Shown here in pieces: positions 53,288-61,562 of a stretch of 64,000 nt of DNA. The position numbers and the translations under genes are program-made. Source of the DNA: an uncultured Acidobacteriaceae bacterium. Its GTDB lineage: Bacteria > Acidobacteriota > Terriglobia > Terriglobales > Acidobacteriaceae. The stretch is taken from contig CAIWFH010000087.1 of NCBI GenBank assembly GCA_903911925.1, forward strand, positions 1-64,000, written 5' to 3'. Each line of letters begins with the position of its first letter. Within the stretch, counting starts at the first letter, position 1. The notes beneath the pieces are model-generated. The model was not told the DNA's origin, ran no database searches, and saw only the letters and a list, made by a program, of their open reading frames with translations.

Positions 53288-53307
53288 ATTGTTCCACGTG
53301 GAACAAT
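53288..53307. promoter_or_regulatory. parS site 2
   Basis: A second perfect copy of TGTTCCACGTGGAACA, extended to the 20-base palindrome ATTGTTCCACGTGGAACAAT. It lies 26 bases after site 1. Two nearby sites and the parA-parB genes support a ParABS centromere. The downstream stretch 53380-53560 also has TTCTCCACAG and CTTTCCACAG, which are weak DnaA-box-like motifs only. Confidence 0.88.
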
Positions 53308-53577
53308 CGCTCCCAGTCCTGATTTGGGACAATTCCATTTCGGAACCCGCCTGAAAAACAGTCGGTCGCGCCGCGCAAATTCCGGGAGTTTTCCACCATT
53401 AGGTCTTTTTTGAGGCGGTTTCGGCCCTCGATAACCGACCGCATCAAAGCCCTTCCGGCTCATGCATTTCCCCGGGTCCTGTCGCCAGCGCTCAAAGGAG
53501 CTTTCCACAGCCGGGGCGCGTTCTCCACAGCGCAAGCCGCTACCTCGAAATGGCCTCTCCCGTTACTCTGGAAAGCC

Positions 53578-54423
53578 ATGGGCAAGATACTCGGTGTCGT
53601 CAATCAAAAGGGCGGAGTGGGCAAAACCACGACTGCCATCAATCTGTCAGCGTGCCTCGCGCTCGAAGGTCTCAAAGTGCTGCTGGTGGACTGCGATCCG
53701 CAGGCCAACGCCTCCTCGGGCATCGGCTTTCAACGCGACGATAACCGCCATTCCATCTACGATGTGCTGATGGGCGATGCCCCGGCAGAGACAGTAATTC
53801 TGCCCACTGAGATTGAAACGCTCTGGCTATTGCCTGGTTCAAAGAACCTCACCGGCGCCAATATTGAACTGGCGGGCGCCGAAGACCGAGCGGTGCGATT
53901 GCGCCGGGCCCTGGAACCGGTCCAGGCCGCCTACGACCTGATTATCTTGGACTGCCCGCCCGCGCTCGACTTGCTTACCCTTAACGCTCTGGTCGCCTCA
54001 GACACGTTGATTGTTCCCATGCAGGCGGAGTATTTTGCGCTGGAGGGCATCTCCGAGCTGGTCTCGACGCTGGAACGAGTCCGGGCAGCCTATAACCCGA
54101 ACGTGATAATCGAGGGCGTTCTGCTGACCATGTATGACGATCGCACCAACTTGGCCCAGCAGGTGACGGACACTCTACGCCAATACTTCAAAGACAGGCT
54201 ATTCCGCACCGTGATTCCTCGGAACGTGCGTCTCGCGGAGGCGCCGAGCCACGGCCGCCCTGTTGCCCTTTACGATCCCAGGTCGCGCGGAACGGAAGCG
54301 TATTTTGAGCTTGCCGGAGAGTTCATGGCCCGCAATCATATTGAGATTCCGCCGCCGGAAGGTCCGATGATTGGCCCCCAGACGAACCCGGAACCGGAAG
54401 TTCACTCGCCGCCGTCTGTTTGA
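53578..54423 (+). CDS. parA: chromosome partitioning protein ParA
   Basis: A 281-residue deviant Walker ATPase (KGGVGKTT at 11-18; [22 protein letters not shown]) that moves the ParB-parS complex on the nucleoid. It has no N-terminal helix-turn-helix, so it is the chromosomal Soj type. I start at ATG 53578 ([10 protein letters not shown]); the open frame upstream to 53410 is not conserved. The C-terminal 25 residues are Pro/Glu-rich. parB follows 88 bases later. Confidence 0.95.
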   Translation: MGKILGVVNQKGGVGKTTTAINLSACLALEGLKVLLVDCDPQANASSGIGFQRDDNRHSIYDVLMGDAPAETVILPTEIETLWLLPGSKNLTGANIELAGAEDRAVRLRRALEPVQAAYDLIILDCPPALDLLTLNALVASDTLIVPMQAEYFALEGISELVSTLERVRAAYNPNVIIEGVLLTMYDDRTNLAQQVTDTLRQYFKDRLFRTVIPRNVRLAEAPSHGRPVALYDPRSRGTEAYFELAGEFMARNHIEIPPPEGPMIGPQTNPEPEVHSPPSV

Positions 54424-54511
54424 ATCCGGCAGGCCTCGTACCTTTTCAATTCAAGTAGTCCACAGTTCTGAGAGCACCCGGCTTTCTGGCCGGGATAGAG
54501 GATTTTGAAGC

Positions 54512-55414
54512 ATGAATACCCCTGTGATTGACACCAAGCGCCGGGCCCTGGGCAAGGGTCTTGACTCGCTGCTGCCCCGCGTTCCGGTTGCTGCCACCGC
54601 CAATGCCGTCGAAGCTGAGGGCGGCAAGCCGCTCGAAATCCAGATCGACAAGATCGACCCCAACCCCTTCCAGACGCGCTCGCAGATGAAGGAGGGGCAG
54701 TTGGCGGAGCTTGCGGCCTCAATCTCGGCGAATGGCGTTGTGCAGCCGATCCTGGTCCGGCCCGTGGGCGGAGGGCGCTTCCAGCTCATTGCAGGCGAGC
54801 GGCGCTGGAGAGCCTCAAAGCTGGCCGGCAAGCTCACCATCCCTTCCATCCTGCGCCAGGTCTCGGACGAGCAGGCGATGGAAATCACCATCGTCGAGAA
54901 CCTGCAGCGCGAAGACCTGAACCCGATGGAGCAGGCGCGCGCTTTCGAGCGGCTCTCGCGCGAGTTCCACATGACCCAGGAGCAGATGGCCGTGCGCACC
55001 GGCAAAGACCGCACAACGGTGGCCAATTTCCTGCGCCTGCTGCGTTTGCCGGCCTCGGTCCAGACGCGCGTCGAGTCGGGAGAACTGAGTTTTGGTCACG
55101 CAAAGGTTCTGCTGGCTCTTGAGCACACTGAAGACATCGAAAAGGCGGCTCAGAAGATCGTAGCACTTTCGCTATCTGTTCGCCAAACAGAAACCCACGT
55201 CCAGGGCCTGCTGCATCCTGAAAAGGCCGGAAAGAAGGACGCGAAGCCTGAAAAGCCCATCGATCCCAATGTCCGTGAAGTCCAGGAGCGGCTGCAGCGC
55301 GCCCTCGGCCTGAAGGTCAACATCGAGGACCACAACGGCCGCGGCAAGGTGATTATTGAATACGCGCGGCTAGAGGACTTCGATACGCTCCTGGAGCATC
55401 TGGCGGGAGAGTGA
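54512..55414 (+). CDS. parB: chromosome partitioning protein ParB
   Basis: A 300-residue CTPase that loads at parS. It begins with the ParA-interacting stretch (RRALGKGLDSLLPR), has the ParB/Srx domain with IAGERRWRASKL (about 92-103), the helix-turn-helix (about 150-185, TQEQMAVRTGKDRTTVANFLR) and a C-terminal dimerisation helix. Together with parA and the two parS sites it forms a complete partition system. Confidence 0.95.
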   Translation: MNTPVIDTKRRALGKGLDSLLPRVPVAATANAVEAEGGKPLEIQIDKIDPNPFQTRSQMKEGQLAELAASISANGVVQPILVRPVGGGRFQLIAGERRWRASKLAGKLTIPSILRQVSDEQAMEITIVENLQREDLNPMEQARAFERLSREFHMTQEQMAVRTGKDRTTVANFLRLLRLPASVQTRVESGELSFGHAKVLLALEHTEDIEKAAQKIVALSLSVRQTETHVQGLLHPEKAGKKDAKPEKPIDPNVREVQERLQRALGLKVNIEDHNGRGKVIIEYARLEDFDTLLEHLAGE

Positions 55415-55594
55415 TTAAAGCAGGGAACAGGGAATAGCAACGACAGCCGACTTCGATGCAGCGCCGCCACGCTACCAGTACAGCGCAATGGCGCAGGGAA
55501 TCGCGTAAGGTTGGCCAGCTATTTATTGCCGAGTTGCCGGTGATACCCCCGCGACCCGGGAGAATGGGCCGTCTTGTGTAAACTCGTCTGCAGA

Positions 55595-56182
55595 ATGCCT
55601 GATCAGAAACTTCAACTCGATATCACGAATGACTCGGTGTCGGTTCGGCTGAATGGTGATTCGGGCAAGAAGAGGTTCTATGCACTGGCCTTTTTCTCTG
55701 CCTTGACAGTTCTCGGGATATGTCTGCTCCTCTTCGTGCCGGGCAAAAATGGAAGTCCGAACATTTGGCATGACCGGTCGGCTTCTTATGTTTTAATGCT
55801 GACCTTTCCCCTCTTCATTTTTATCTTGACCAAACGCTACGTGAGGTTGGCTTTTGCGGGCGATGAAACCTTCCGCTGTGACAGGTCTGCTTTGAGCATC
55901 GCACGGGTGCACTGGCTTGACTTTCGCGATGGCAATTGGGAATCATCTTCTTTCGTTTTGGCGGAGGTGCGAAAGATTGAATATCGAGTACTCGTGGCCA
56001 TGAGAGGAACGTCAATTTACGGCTTGCGTTTAAAGGTCGGTGGTAAGACTTTGAGAATTCTTCCATAGCTCAAGCCTGCTGATGCAGAGAGGATTTTGCT
56101 CGCGCTCAAATCATTCGGTGCCGATGTTCCTGATGACCCAGGAGTTCCAAGCAAACTCAAAGAAAACCAATGGGGCAGCTAG
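55595..56182 (+). pseudogene. two-helix membrane protein with PH-like domain, interrupted by an amber codon
   Basis: From ATG 55595 (MPDQKLQLDITND; a TTG at 55574 is possible) the protein has two membrane segments (about 35-52 and 68-84) and a PH-like beta domain. A TAG at 56066-56068 ends the first frame after 157 residues. The same frame then continues with 37 codons (LKPADAERILLALKSFGADV, then PDDPGVPSKLKENQWGS) to a TAG at 56180. The extra residues look like the normal C-terminal helix of such proteins, so this is a recent nonsense mutation. The short form may or may not still work. Confidence 0.65.
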
Positions 56183-56532
56183 ACCGAGGTATCGAAGGTG
56201 CGGGATTCCGGTCGGCTGCTCGGAAGTAACGCGACTTTGAAACTCCCAAAGACAGCCGCAGATCCTTCACTCCGTTCAGGATGACACTGCTGTGGGTAGA
56301 GGATAATGGCGCCGGACGTGAATTGCGGAAGGTCTGTCGGCAAATCGTCAGTCATTAGCTATTAAAATAGCGTCTCTGGAGGCGGTGTCGGAATTAGGTC
56401 ATTTCTCTTCTCTTCACGATCGACTGCGCCGCGCTTAGCACTACAGTTGTGGTTGGGTCGGACCGGAAAGGTCCAGGCCTAAAGGCCGCGCTATTTTGGC
56501 TAGTCTTCAGGGGCCTGAAGGCCCCTGATCCC

Positions 56533-56589
56533 TCCGGAAACACTCTGTACATCCGGAAACACCCTTTACATCCGGAAGCACCCCGTACA
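56533..56589 (+). repeat. three tandem 19-bp repeats
   Basis: Units begin at 56533, 56552 and 56571, each starting TCCGGAA and ending TACA (the first reads TCCGGAAACACTCTGTACA, the others differ at 2-4 bases). They lie in the 420-base gap 56183-56602, which also holds GGCCTAAAGGCC and GGGGCCTGAAGGCCCC palindromes and, at about 56248-56283, a CAGATCCTTCACTCCGTTCA stretch followed by GGATGACA that is common in bacterial intergenic DNA. No gene is seen in this gap. Confidence 0.7.
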
Positions 56590-56602
56590 ACTACTGGATT
56601 CG

Positions 56603-57475
56603 TCAACCGTGCGTGGCGTAGCCCATGCCTGCCAGGATGCCGCGCATGTAGGCGATGCTGGCGGTTGCGCCGGGCAGCGGGTCGTCGCCTTTGATCTCGT
56701 ATTCCAGGTCTACCCAGCCGGGATACTTGATCTTGATGAGCGCCTCAAAGATGCCGCGAACCGGCATGATGCCTTCGCCGACGGCCACTTGGCTCTCCTT
56801 GTCGCTGAAGCTGGCAAGGTCTTTGATGTGCATGTTGTGCAGGCGGGGGCCGGCGGCGTGGATGGCCTGGACAACATCTGTGCCGGCGCGAACCGTGTGG
56901 CCCACGTCGATGCAGAGACCGAGGCGCGTGTCGTAGCCCTTGACGGCTTTGAGTACGTCGAGCGGCGACGGCCACACCTTGTCTTCAGGGCCGTGGTTGT
57001 GGATGGCGATCTTGATGTCGTATTCCTTGACGAACTTTTCAAGCCGGGGCTGTGTGGCGGGGGTGGGATCGCCCGCCACGATGACGCCGATGCCGGCGCG
57101 CTTGCAGTACTCGAACTTGGCGCGGATGTCGTCGTCTTCGTCCTTGGGGAAATAGATGGCGCCGGCGGCGTGGAGCTTGATGCCGGCCGCGGCGTAGTCG
57201 GCCAGTGCCTTGGCTTCTTCATCCGGCGCCATGGGGAGATGATCCTTGGTGTCCTTGGCATTGAGACCGGTGACGTTGAGCTGCTTGAGCCAGGGGATCA
57301 TCTGGGCGCGGGTGAAGTTGCGAAAGGTGTAGCTGGCGATGCCGAGACGGATAGGGGGCTCTCCGGTGACCGCCTGCGGGAGGCTGGCGAAGGCGGGGCG
57401 GGCGGCAGGCAGGAAGGCAGCGGCCGAGAGCAGCGCGCTGGAGCGGACGAAATTGCGGCGTGAGATGGTGGTCAT
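56603..57475 (-). CDS. Tat-exported sugar phosphate isomerase/epimerase-like TIM barrel
   Basis: A 290-residue protein with a twin-arginine signal (TTISRRNFVRSSALL, Ala-rich cleavage region) and an AP-endonuclease-2/xylose-isomerase-type TIM barrel (GIASYTFRNF, IAIHNHGPED, GLCIDVGHTV, HIKD, WVDLEYE). His, Asp and Glu residues in these motifs probably bind a metal. Periplasmic members of this group are thought to act on sugars or their oxidised forms. Upstream on the same strand lies a Gfo/Idh/MocA oxidoreductase, a common partner, so the two may act in one pathway. Confidence 0.88.
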   Translation of the reverse strand: MTTISRRNFVRSSALLSAAAFLPAARPAFASLPQAVTGEPPIRLGIASYTFRNFTRAQMIPWLKQLNVTGLNAKDTKDHLPMAPDEEAKALADYAAAGIKLHAAGAIYFPKDEDDDIRAKFEYCKRAGIGVIVAGDPTPATQPRLEKFVKEYDIKIAIHNHGPEDKVWPSPLDVLKAVKGYDTRLGLCIDVGHTVRAGTDVVQAIHAAGPRLHNMHIKDLASFSDKESQVAVGEGIMPVRGIFEALIKIKYPGWVDLEYEIKGDDPLPGATASIAYMRGILAGMGYATHG

Positions 57476-57559
57476 ATGCGTTTCACCTAGATTGCAGTTA
57501 AGGGCGGAAAACGAAAAGCCCGATGATATTTCGTCCTTTTGGATTTAGGTTCGTGGTAT

Positions 57560-57593
57560 CCCAGGTCCCGAAATGCGAGGGACCTGGGGCACC
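57560..57593 (+). repeat. hairpin repeat ending in GGGGCACCCG
   Basis: A perfect stem (CCCAGGTCCC at 57560-57569 and GGGACCTGGG at 57579-57588) followed by GGCACCCG. It is the second unit of the type at 13015-13048 with a different stem, placed between the isomerase and oxidoreductase genes. Confidence 0.6.
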
Positions 57594-57625
57594 CGTCAGT
57601 TGTGCGAGAACTACTGGTCAGAAAC

Positions 57626-58945
57626 CTAGATTTTCGGCTCCCATCCCTTTTCGTACTCGCGGTTCCAGAGCGCGGCGGACTTGGGGTCGTTCTGGATCTT
57701 GCCGTCTGTGGGGTCGAGGTGCAACTCGCGGTTTACTTCCCAGGCGATGTTCGAAAGCTGCAACATGGTTACGGCCACGTTGCCCACGGCTACCGGGGAA
57801 TGCAGCTTTTCGCCAGTGCGGATGCCAGCAATCAGGTTGGCGAAATGCGCGTCGGTCATGGAGTCGGCGCCCACAAGGTCGGCGGTTGTGGTTTCCTTGC
57901 CCACCTTGAATTCGCTGGTCTTCTTGCCGCCCAGATCGTAGATCTCGTAGCCGTCGCGATCGATCATCACCGTGCCTTCGGTGCCTTCGATTAGCGATCC
58001 GCGGCCGCGGTTGAAGTAGCGCATGCCCTGGCAGCAGGAGCCTTCCCAGGAGATCATCTTGTCGTCGTATTCGTAGCTGGTGACGAGCGTATCGTAAAAC
58101 TGCCAATCGTCCTTGAAGTGGTAGCGGCCTCCGGAGGCGGTGACGCGGTTGGGAAAGTCCACGCCCAGCGCCCAGCGGCAGACGTCCACCTCATGCGTCC
58201 CGTTATTCAAGGTCTCGCCCGTTCCCCAGGTCTTGAACCAGTGCCAGTTGTAGGGGTGCACGTTGTCTCTGTAAGGCTGGCGCGGCGCGGGGCCCTGCCA
58301 CAGGTCCCAATCGAGCGTGGCCGGAACCGGAACCACCTTGCCCACGCCGATGGACTTGCGCGTGTTGTTGTACCAGCACTTGGCAAAGTAGGGCCGGCCC
58401 ACAAGGCCGTTGTGAATCTTCTCGATGATGTCGATGGTGAAGGCGGAGGAACGCTGCTGGGTCCCCATCTGGCAGAGCTTGCCGTATTTCTTCTGCGCTG
58501 CGACCAGCAGGGCGCCCTCGGCAGGGTTGTGGCTGCAGGGCTTTTCAACGTAAACGTGCTTGCCCGCCTCAAGGCCCAGAATGGCCATGGGCGCATGCCA
58601 CTGCTCGGGCGTGGCGATGGTGATCACGTCCACGTCTTTCAGTTCTAGAACCTTGCGGAAATCCTTATCGGCGACGGGAGCGTAGCCCAGCTCCTTTTCA
58701 GTCGCCGCGGCGTACTTGGCCAGGATGGTGCTGTCCACGTCAACCACGTGCGTGATGCGCGCCGAGGCCTTGTTGGCCTTGAGGCTCGACAGGTGCGCAT
58801 ACGCGCGGCTGTTGAGCCCGATCACGGCGAAGTTAAGGCGTTCGTTGGAGCCGAGAATCTGGCCGTAGCTTTTGGCCGAGGAGGCGACAGCCAGGCCCGC
58901 TGCGCCTGTCGCAAGTGTGTCAAGAAACTCCCGACGAGTAACCAT
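57626..58945 (-). CDS. Gfo/Idh/MocA family oxidoreductase (Tat-type signal)
   Basis: A 439-residue protein. ATG 58945 behind AAAAGGAGAACAG gives a short Tat-like signal (MVTRREFLDTLATGAAGLAV). It has the NAD(P)-binding Rossmann fold (LNFAVIGLNSRAYAHL), EKPCSHN and a C-terminal beta-sheet domain (WNREYEKGWEPKI end). Such enzymes oxidise sugars, inositols or related polyols. It is transcribed in the same direction as the isomerase gene, 150 bases upstream of it, and probably cooperates in sugar breakdown. Confidence 0.9.
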   Translation of the reverse strand: MVTRREFLDTLATGAAGLAVASSAKSYGQILGSNERLNFAVIGLNSRAYAHLSSLKANKASARITHVVDVDSTILAKYAAATEKELGYAPVADKDFRKVLELKDVDVITIATPEQWHAPMAILGLEAGKHVYVEKPCSHNPAEGALLVAAQKKYGKLCQMGTQQRSSAFTIDIIEKIHNGLVGRPYFAKCWYNNTRKSIGVGKVVPVPATLDWDLWQGPAPRQPYRDNVHPYNWHWFKTWGTGETLNNGTHEVDVCRWALGVDFPNRVTASGGRYHFKDDWQFYDTLVTSYEYDDKMISWEGSCCQGMRYFNRGRGSLIEGTEGTVMIDRDGYEIYDLGGKKTSEFKVGKETTTADLVGADSMTDAHFANLIAGIRTGEKLHSPVAVGNVAVTMLQLSNIAWEVNRELHLDPTDGKIQNDPKSAALWNREYEKGWEPKI

Positions 58946-59110
58946 CTGTTCTCCTTTTAGAGCGCTTCTTTCCCCGCTCCATACTAATCCCTTCAGGGCG
59001 TTCGGGCAGCGGCAAGATGGCGGTTGGAGCGTGCTCCAACTTACGGTTTGAAATCGCTCCAATGCCGGCCGGCGCAAAGTAGAATTGTCATTCGAATCAA
59101 AGGGGTGCAA

Positions 59111-60241
59111 ATGAAGGGCTCTGTTTTAAAAGGCTACGGTTTTCTTGTTCTGTTGGCGTTTGCGCCGATGCTCGCAATGGGCCAGCAAGCCCAGCAACGC
59201 TGGACCGAAGCCCAGGCCAATGCCTGGTATGCCGCGCAGCCGTGGCCGGTGGGCGCCAACTTTCTGCCCTCCACGGCCATCAATGAGTTGGAGATGTGGC
59301 AGGCCGACAGCTTTGACGCGGCAACCATTGATCGCGAACTGGGCTGGGCAGAGGGCATCGGCATGAACACCATGCGCGTGTTTCTGCACAACCTGCTTTG
59401 GGAGCAGGATGCGAAGGGCTTCGAAAAGCGCATGGACATGTTTCTGGCCATCGCGGCCCGTCACCATATCCGGCCGGTCTTCGTGCTCTTCGACTCCTGC
59501 TGGGACCCGCATCCGAAGCTCGGCCCGCAGCACCCGCCCATTCCCGGTGTACACAACTCCGGCTGGGTGCAGGCGCCGGGAGCCGAGGTGCTGGGCGACC
59601 CCACTCAGACGCCGCGGCTGGAGGGCTACGTGAAGGGGGTGGTGGGCGCTTTCGCCAACGACCCGCGCATCCTGGCCTGGGACCTGTGGAACGAGCCGGA
59701 TAACGGCAATGACTCTTCCCTTCCCAAGGGCGAGGTCAAGAACAAGAACGCCATCATTCTGGGCCTGTTGCCGCAGGTGTTCGGCTGGGCTCGCACGACG
59801 CACCCCACCCAACCGTTGACCAGCGGCCTTTGGCACGGCGACTGGAGCTCGCTTGACGCGATGCCGCCGCTGGCGCGCGTGCAGGTGGAGCAATCCGACG
59901 TGATCAGCTTCCACAACTACGGCTGGCCCGAGGACTTTGAGCAGAAGGTGAAGCAACTGGAGCGGTTCCACCGGCCGCTGATCTGCACCGAATACATGGC
60001 GCGCGGCGCGGGCAGCACCTTTGACACGATTTTGCCCATCGCCAAGCTGCACCATGTGGGCGCAATTAACTGGGGGCTGGTGGTGGGCAAGAGTCAGACA
60101 AATTTGCCCTGGGACTCGTGGCAGCGGCCGTATGTCAGCGATCAGCCGACGGTCTGGTTCCACGATGTTTTCTACGCCGACGGCAAGCCGTACCGGACGC
60201 GGGAGGCGGAGATTATTCGCAACCTGACGAGCGGGAAGTAG
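59111..60241 (+). CDS. exported GH5-like glycoside hydrolase
   Basis: A 376-residue protein; ATG 59111 (MKGSVLKGYGFLVLLAFAP) starts a signal peptide ending near MGQQA. The TIM-barrel body has the acid/base motif WDLWNEPDN and the likely nucleophile Glu in LICTEYMARG, which fits the cellulase/mannanase GH5-type clan. Residues of about 30-65 (RWTEAQANAWYAAQPWPVG) are typical of this group. The substrate (beta-glucan, mannan or other) cannot be told. It ends 12 bases before the next gene, so both are likely cotranscribed. Confidence 0.85.
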   Translation: MKGSVLKGYGFLVLLAFAPMLAMGQQAQQRWTEAQANAWYAAQPWPVGANFLPSTAINELEMWQADSFDAATIDRELGWAEGIGMNTMRVFLHNLLWEQDAKGFEKRMDMFLAIAARHHIRPVFVLFDSCWDPHPKLGPQHPPIPGVHNSGWVQAPGAEVLGDPTQTPRLEGYVKGVVGAFANDPRILAWDLWNEPDNGNDSSLPKGEVKNKNAIILGLLPQVFGWARTTHPTQPLTSGLWHGDWSSLDAMPPLARVQVEQSDVISFHNYGWPEDFEQKVKQLERFHRPLICTEYMARGAGSTFDTILPIAKLHHVGAINWGLVVGKSQTNLPWDSWQRPYVSDQPTVWFHDVFYADGKPYRTREAEIIRNLTSGK

Positions 60242-60252
60242 AAGGAAGACCT

Positions 60253-61323
60253 ATGGATCGACGTTCGTTTTTGCAGACAGCGGCGGCGACAGTACCGCTG
60301 ATGGGCGTACAGGGAGTATTCGCCGAGCCTGGAATAATGGCGGCAGCAGAGCCACGGCCTGAAAGCACGAAACGTATTGAGAAGGCTGCCGCCGCTGCAC
60401 TTGCCATGCAGCGGGAGGACTGGGAACAAGGCATCTTGGCGCAGGCGTTTCTGGATGCCGGCGACCGCGAGCGAATAATTCTACTGACGAAGGCAGCCAT
60501 GGTGCTGAGCAAGCCGGACGGGCGGCTGGCCGTTGCGGTGGCCGGCGGCCCTACGGACCCTGCAATGGGCGGGGTGGCTTACGCCAAAGCCGCCGAATGG
60601 ACCGGCGACCCGGCGATGAAGCAGGCGGTAGCCGCGTTGCTGGAGTGGATTCGTTTCAAATCGCCGCGAAGCGCGGACGGGATTGTTTACCACGTCTTTG
60701 AAGGGCCTGAGATGTGGTCGGACGGCTTCAACAATGCGCCGCCGTTTCTGGCTGCGATGGGCTTCTATGACGAGGCGCTCAAGCAGATCGAGGGGTTCAA
60801 GCAGCGGCTTTGGAGCCCGGAGAAGAAGTTGGTGGCGCACGTTTGGGATGAAGGTAAGCAGCAGTTGAAAGACCCTAGTTTTTGGGGCGGTGGCAACGGA
60901 TGGGCCGCGGCGGGCCTGGCGCGGGTCATTCGCGGCCTGCCTGGCGAGCGACAGAAGGACCATGACCGCCTGGCCGCCTTTGCGCGTGAGATCATTGACG
61001 GCTGCCTTGCCCACCAGCGCAAGGACGGCCTCTTTCACGACATGGTGGACAAGCCCGAGACCTTTGTCGAAACGAATCTTGCCCAGATGCTGGCTTTTGC
61101 CACGTATGAGGGCGTAATGGCCGGGTGGCTGCCGGCGAGTTACCGGGCGCACGCCGACAGGATGCGCGCTGCGGCGCGGCTGAAGATGGACGCCTACGGC
61201 TACGTGCAAGGAGCCGCCGGTTCGCCCAACTTCGACCGCTCGGGCATTTCGACCGAGGCACAGGCGTTCTGCATTTTGATGGAGGCGGCGGGGGCGAGGG
61301 CGAAACGAGCGCAGCCGGCCTGA
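60253..61323 (+). CDS. exported GH105-like glycoside hydrolase (unsaturated rhamnogalacturonyl hydrolase type)
   Basis: A 356-residue (alpha/alpha)6-barrel protein with a Tat-type signal (MDRRSFLQTAAATVPLMGV). ATG 60253 follows GAAGGAAGACCT. The body has MQREDWEQGIL, WSDGFNNAPPFLA and FWGGGNGWAAAGLARV, which match GH105/GH88-type hydrolases; the Asp of WSDGF is a candidate catalytic residue. It would remove the unsaturated uronic acid left by pectate or rhamnogalacturonan lyases. Together with the GH5-like gene it points to plant cell-wall use. Confidence 0.85.
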   Translation: MDRRSFLQTAAATVPLMGVQGVFAEPGIMAAAEPRPESTKRIEKAAAAALAMQREDWEQGILAQAFLDAGDRERIILLTKAAMVLSKPDGRLAVAVAGGPTDPAMGGVAYAKAAEWTGDPAMKQAVAALLEWIRFKSPRSADGIVYHVFEGPEMWSDGFNNAPPFLAAMGFYDEALKQIEGFKQRLWSPEKKLVAHVWDEGKQQLKDPSFWGGGNGWAAAGLARVIRGLPGERQKDHDRLAAFAREIIDGCLAHQRKDGLFHDMVDKPETFVETNLAQMLAFATYEGVMAGWLPASYRAHADRMRAAARLKMDAYGYVQGAAGSPNFDRSGISTEAQAFCILMEAAGARAKRAQPA

Positions 61324-61562
61324 TCGGTTTCCAGCCTCTGGCTTTCCGTTTTTGCGCGGTTGATAACAACGATGGATCGCTGTTCAGTCCAAATCCTCGA
61401 AGGCTCTTCAATTATTTCCGCGGGTGTGAGCTATTCTGCCTCGACCGCTTTCAAGATTACATGGCGCATTAAAACATCGGACATTCCAACGGACGAGATT
61501 GACTAATAACTTGTCTGATACCTGGACTTGACGTTCCCAAGGGTGGAGGCGAGGATTCTTGC

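Noticed and set aside
53380..53560. Possible replication origin next to parA (TTCTCCACAG, CTTTCCACAG motifs)
   Set aside because: Only two weak DnaA-box-like motifs, no AT-rich unwinding block and no dnaA; not enough to call an origin.
56533..56589. CRISPR array
   Set aside because: The three 19-base units are contiguous without spacers and no cas gene lies nearby.
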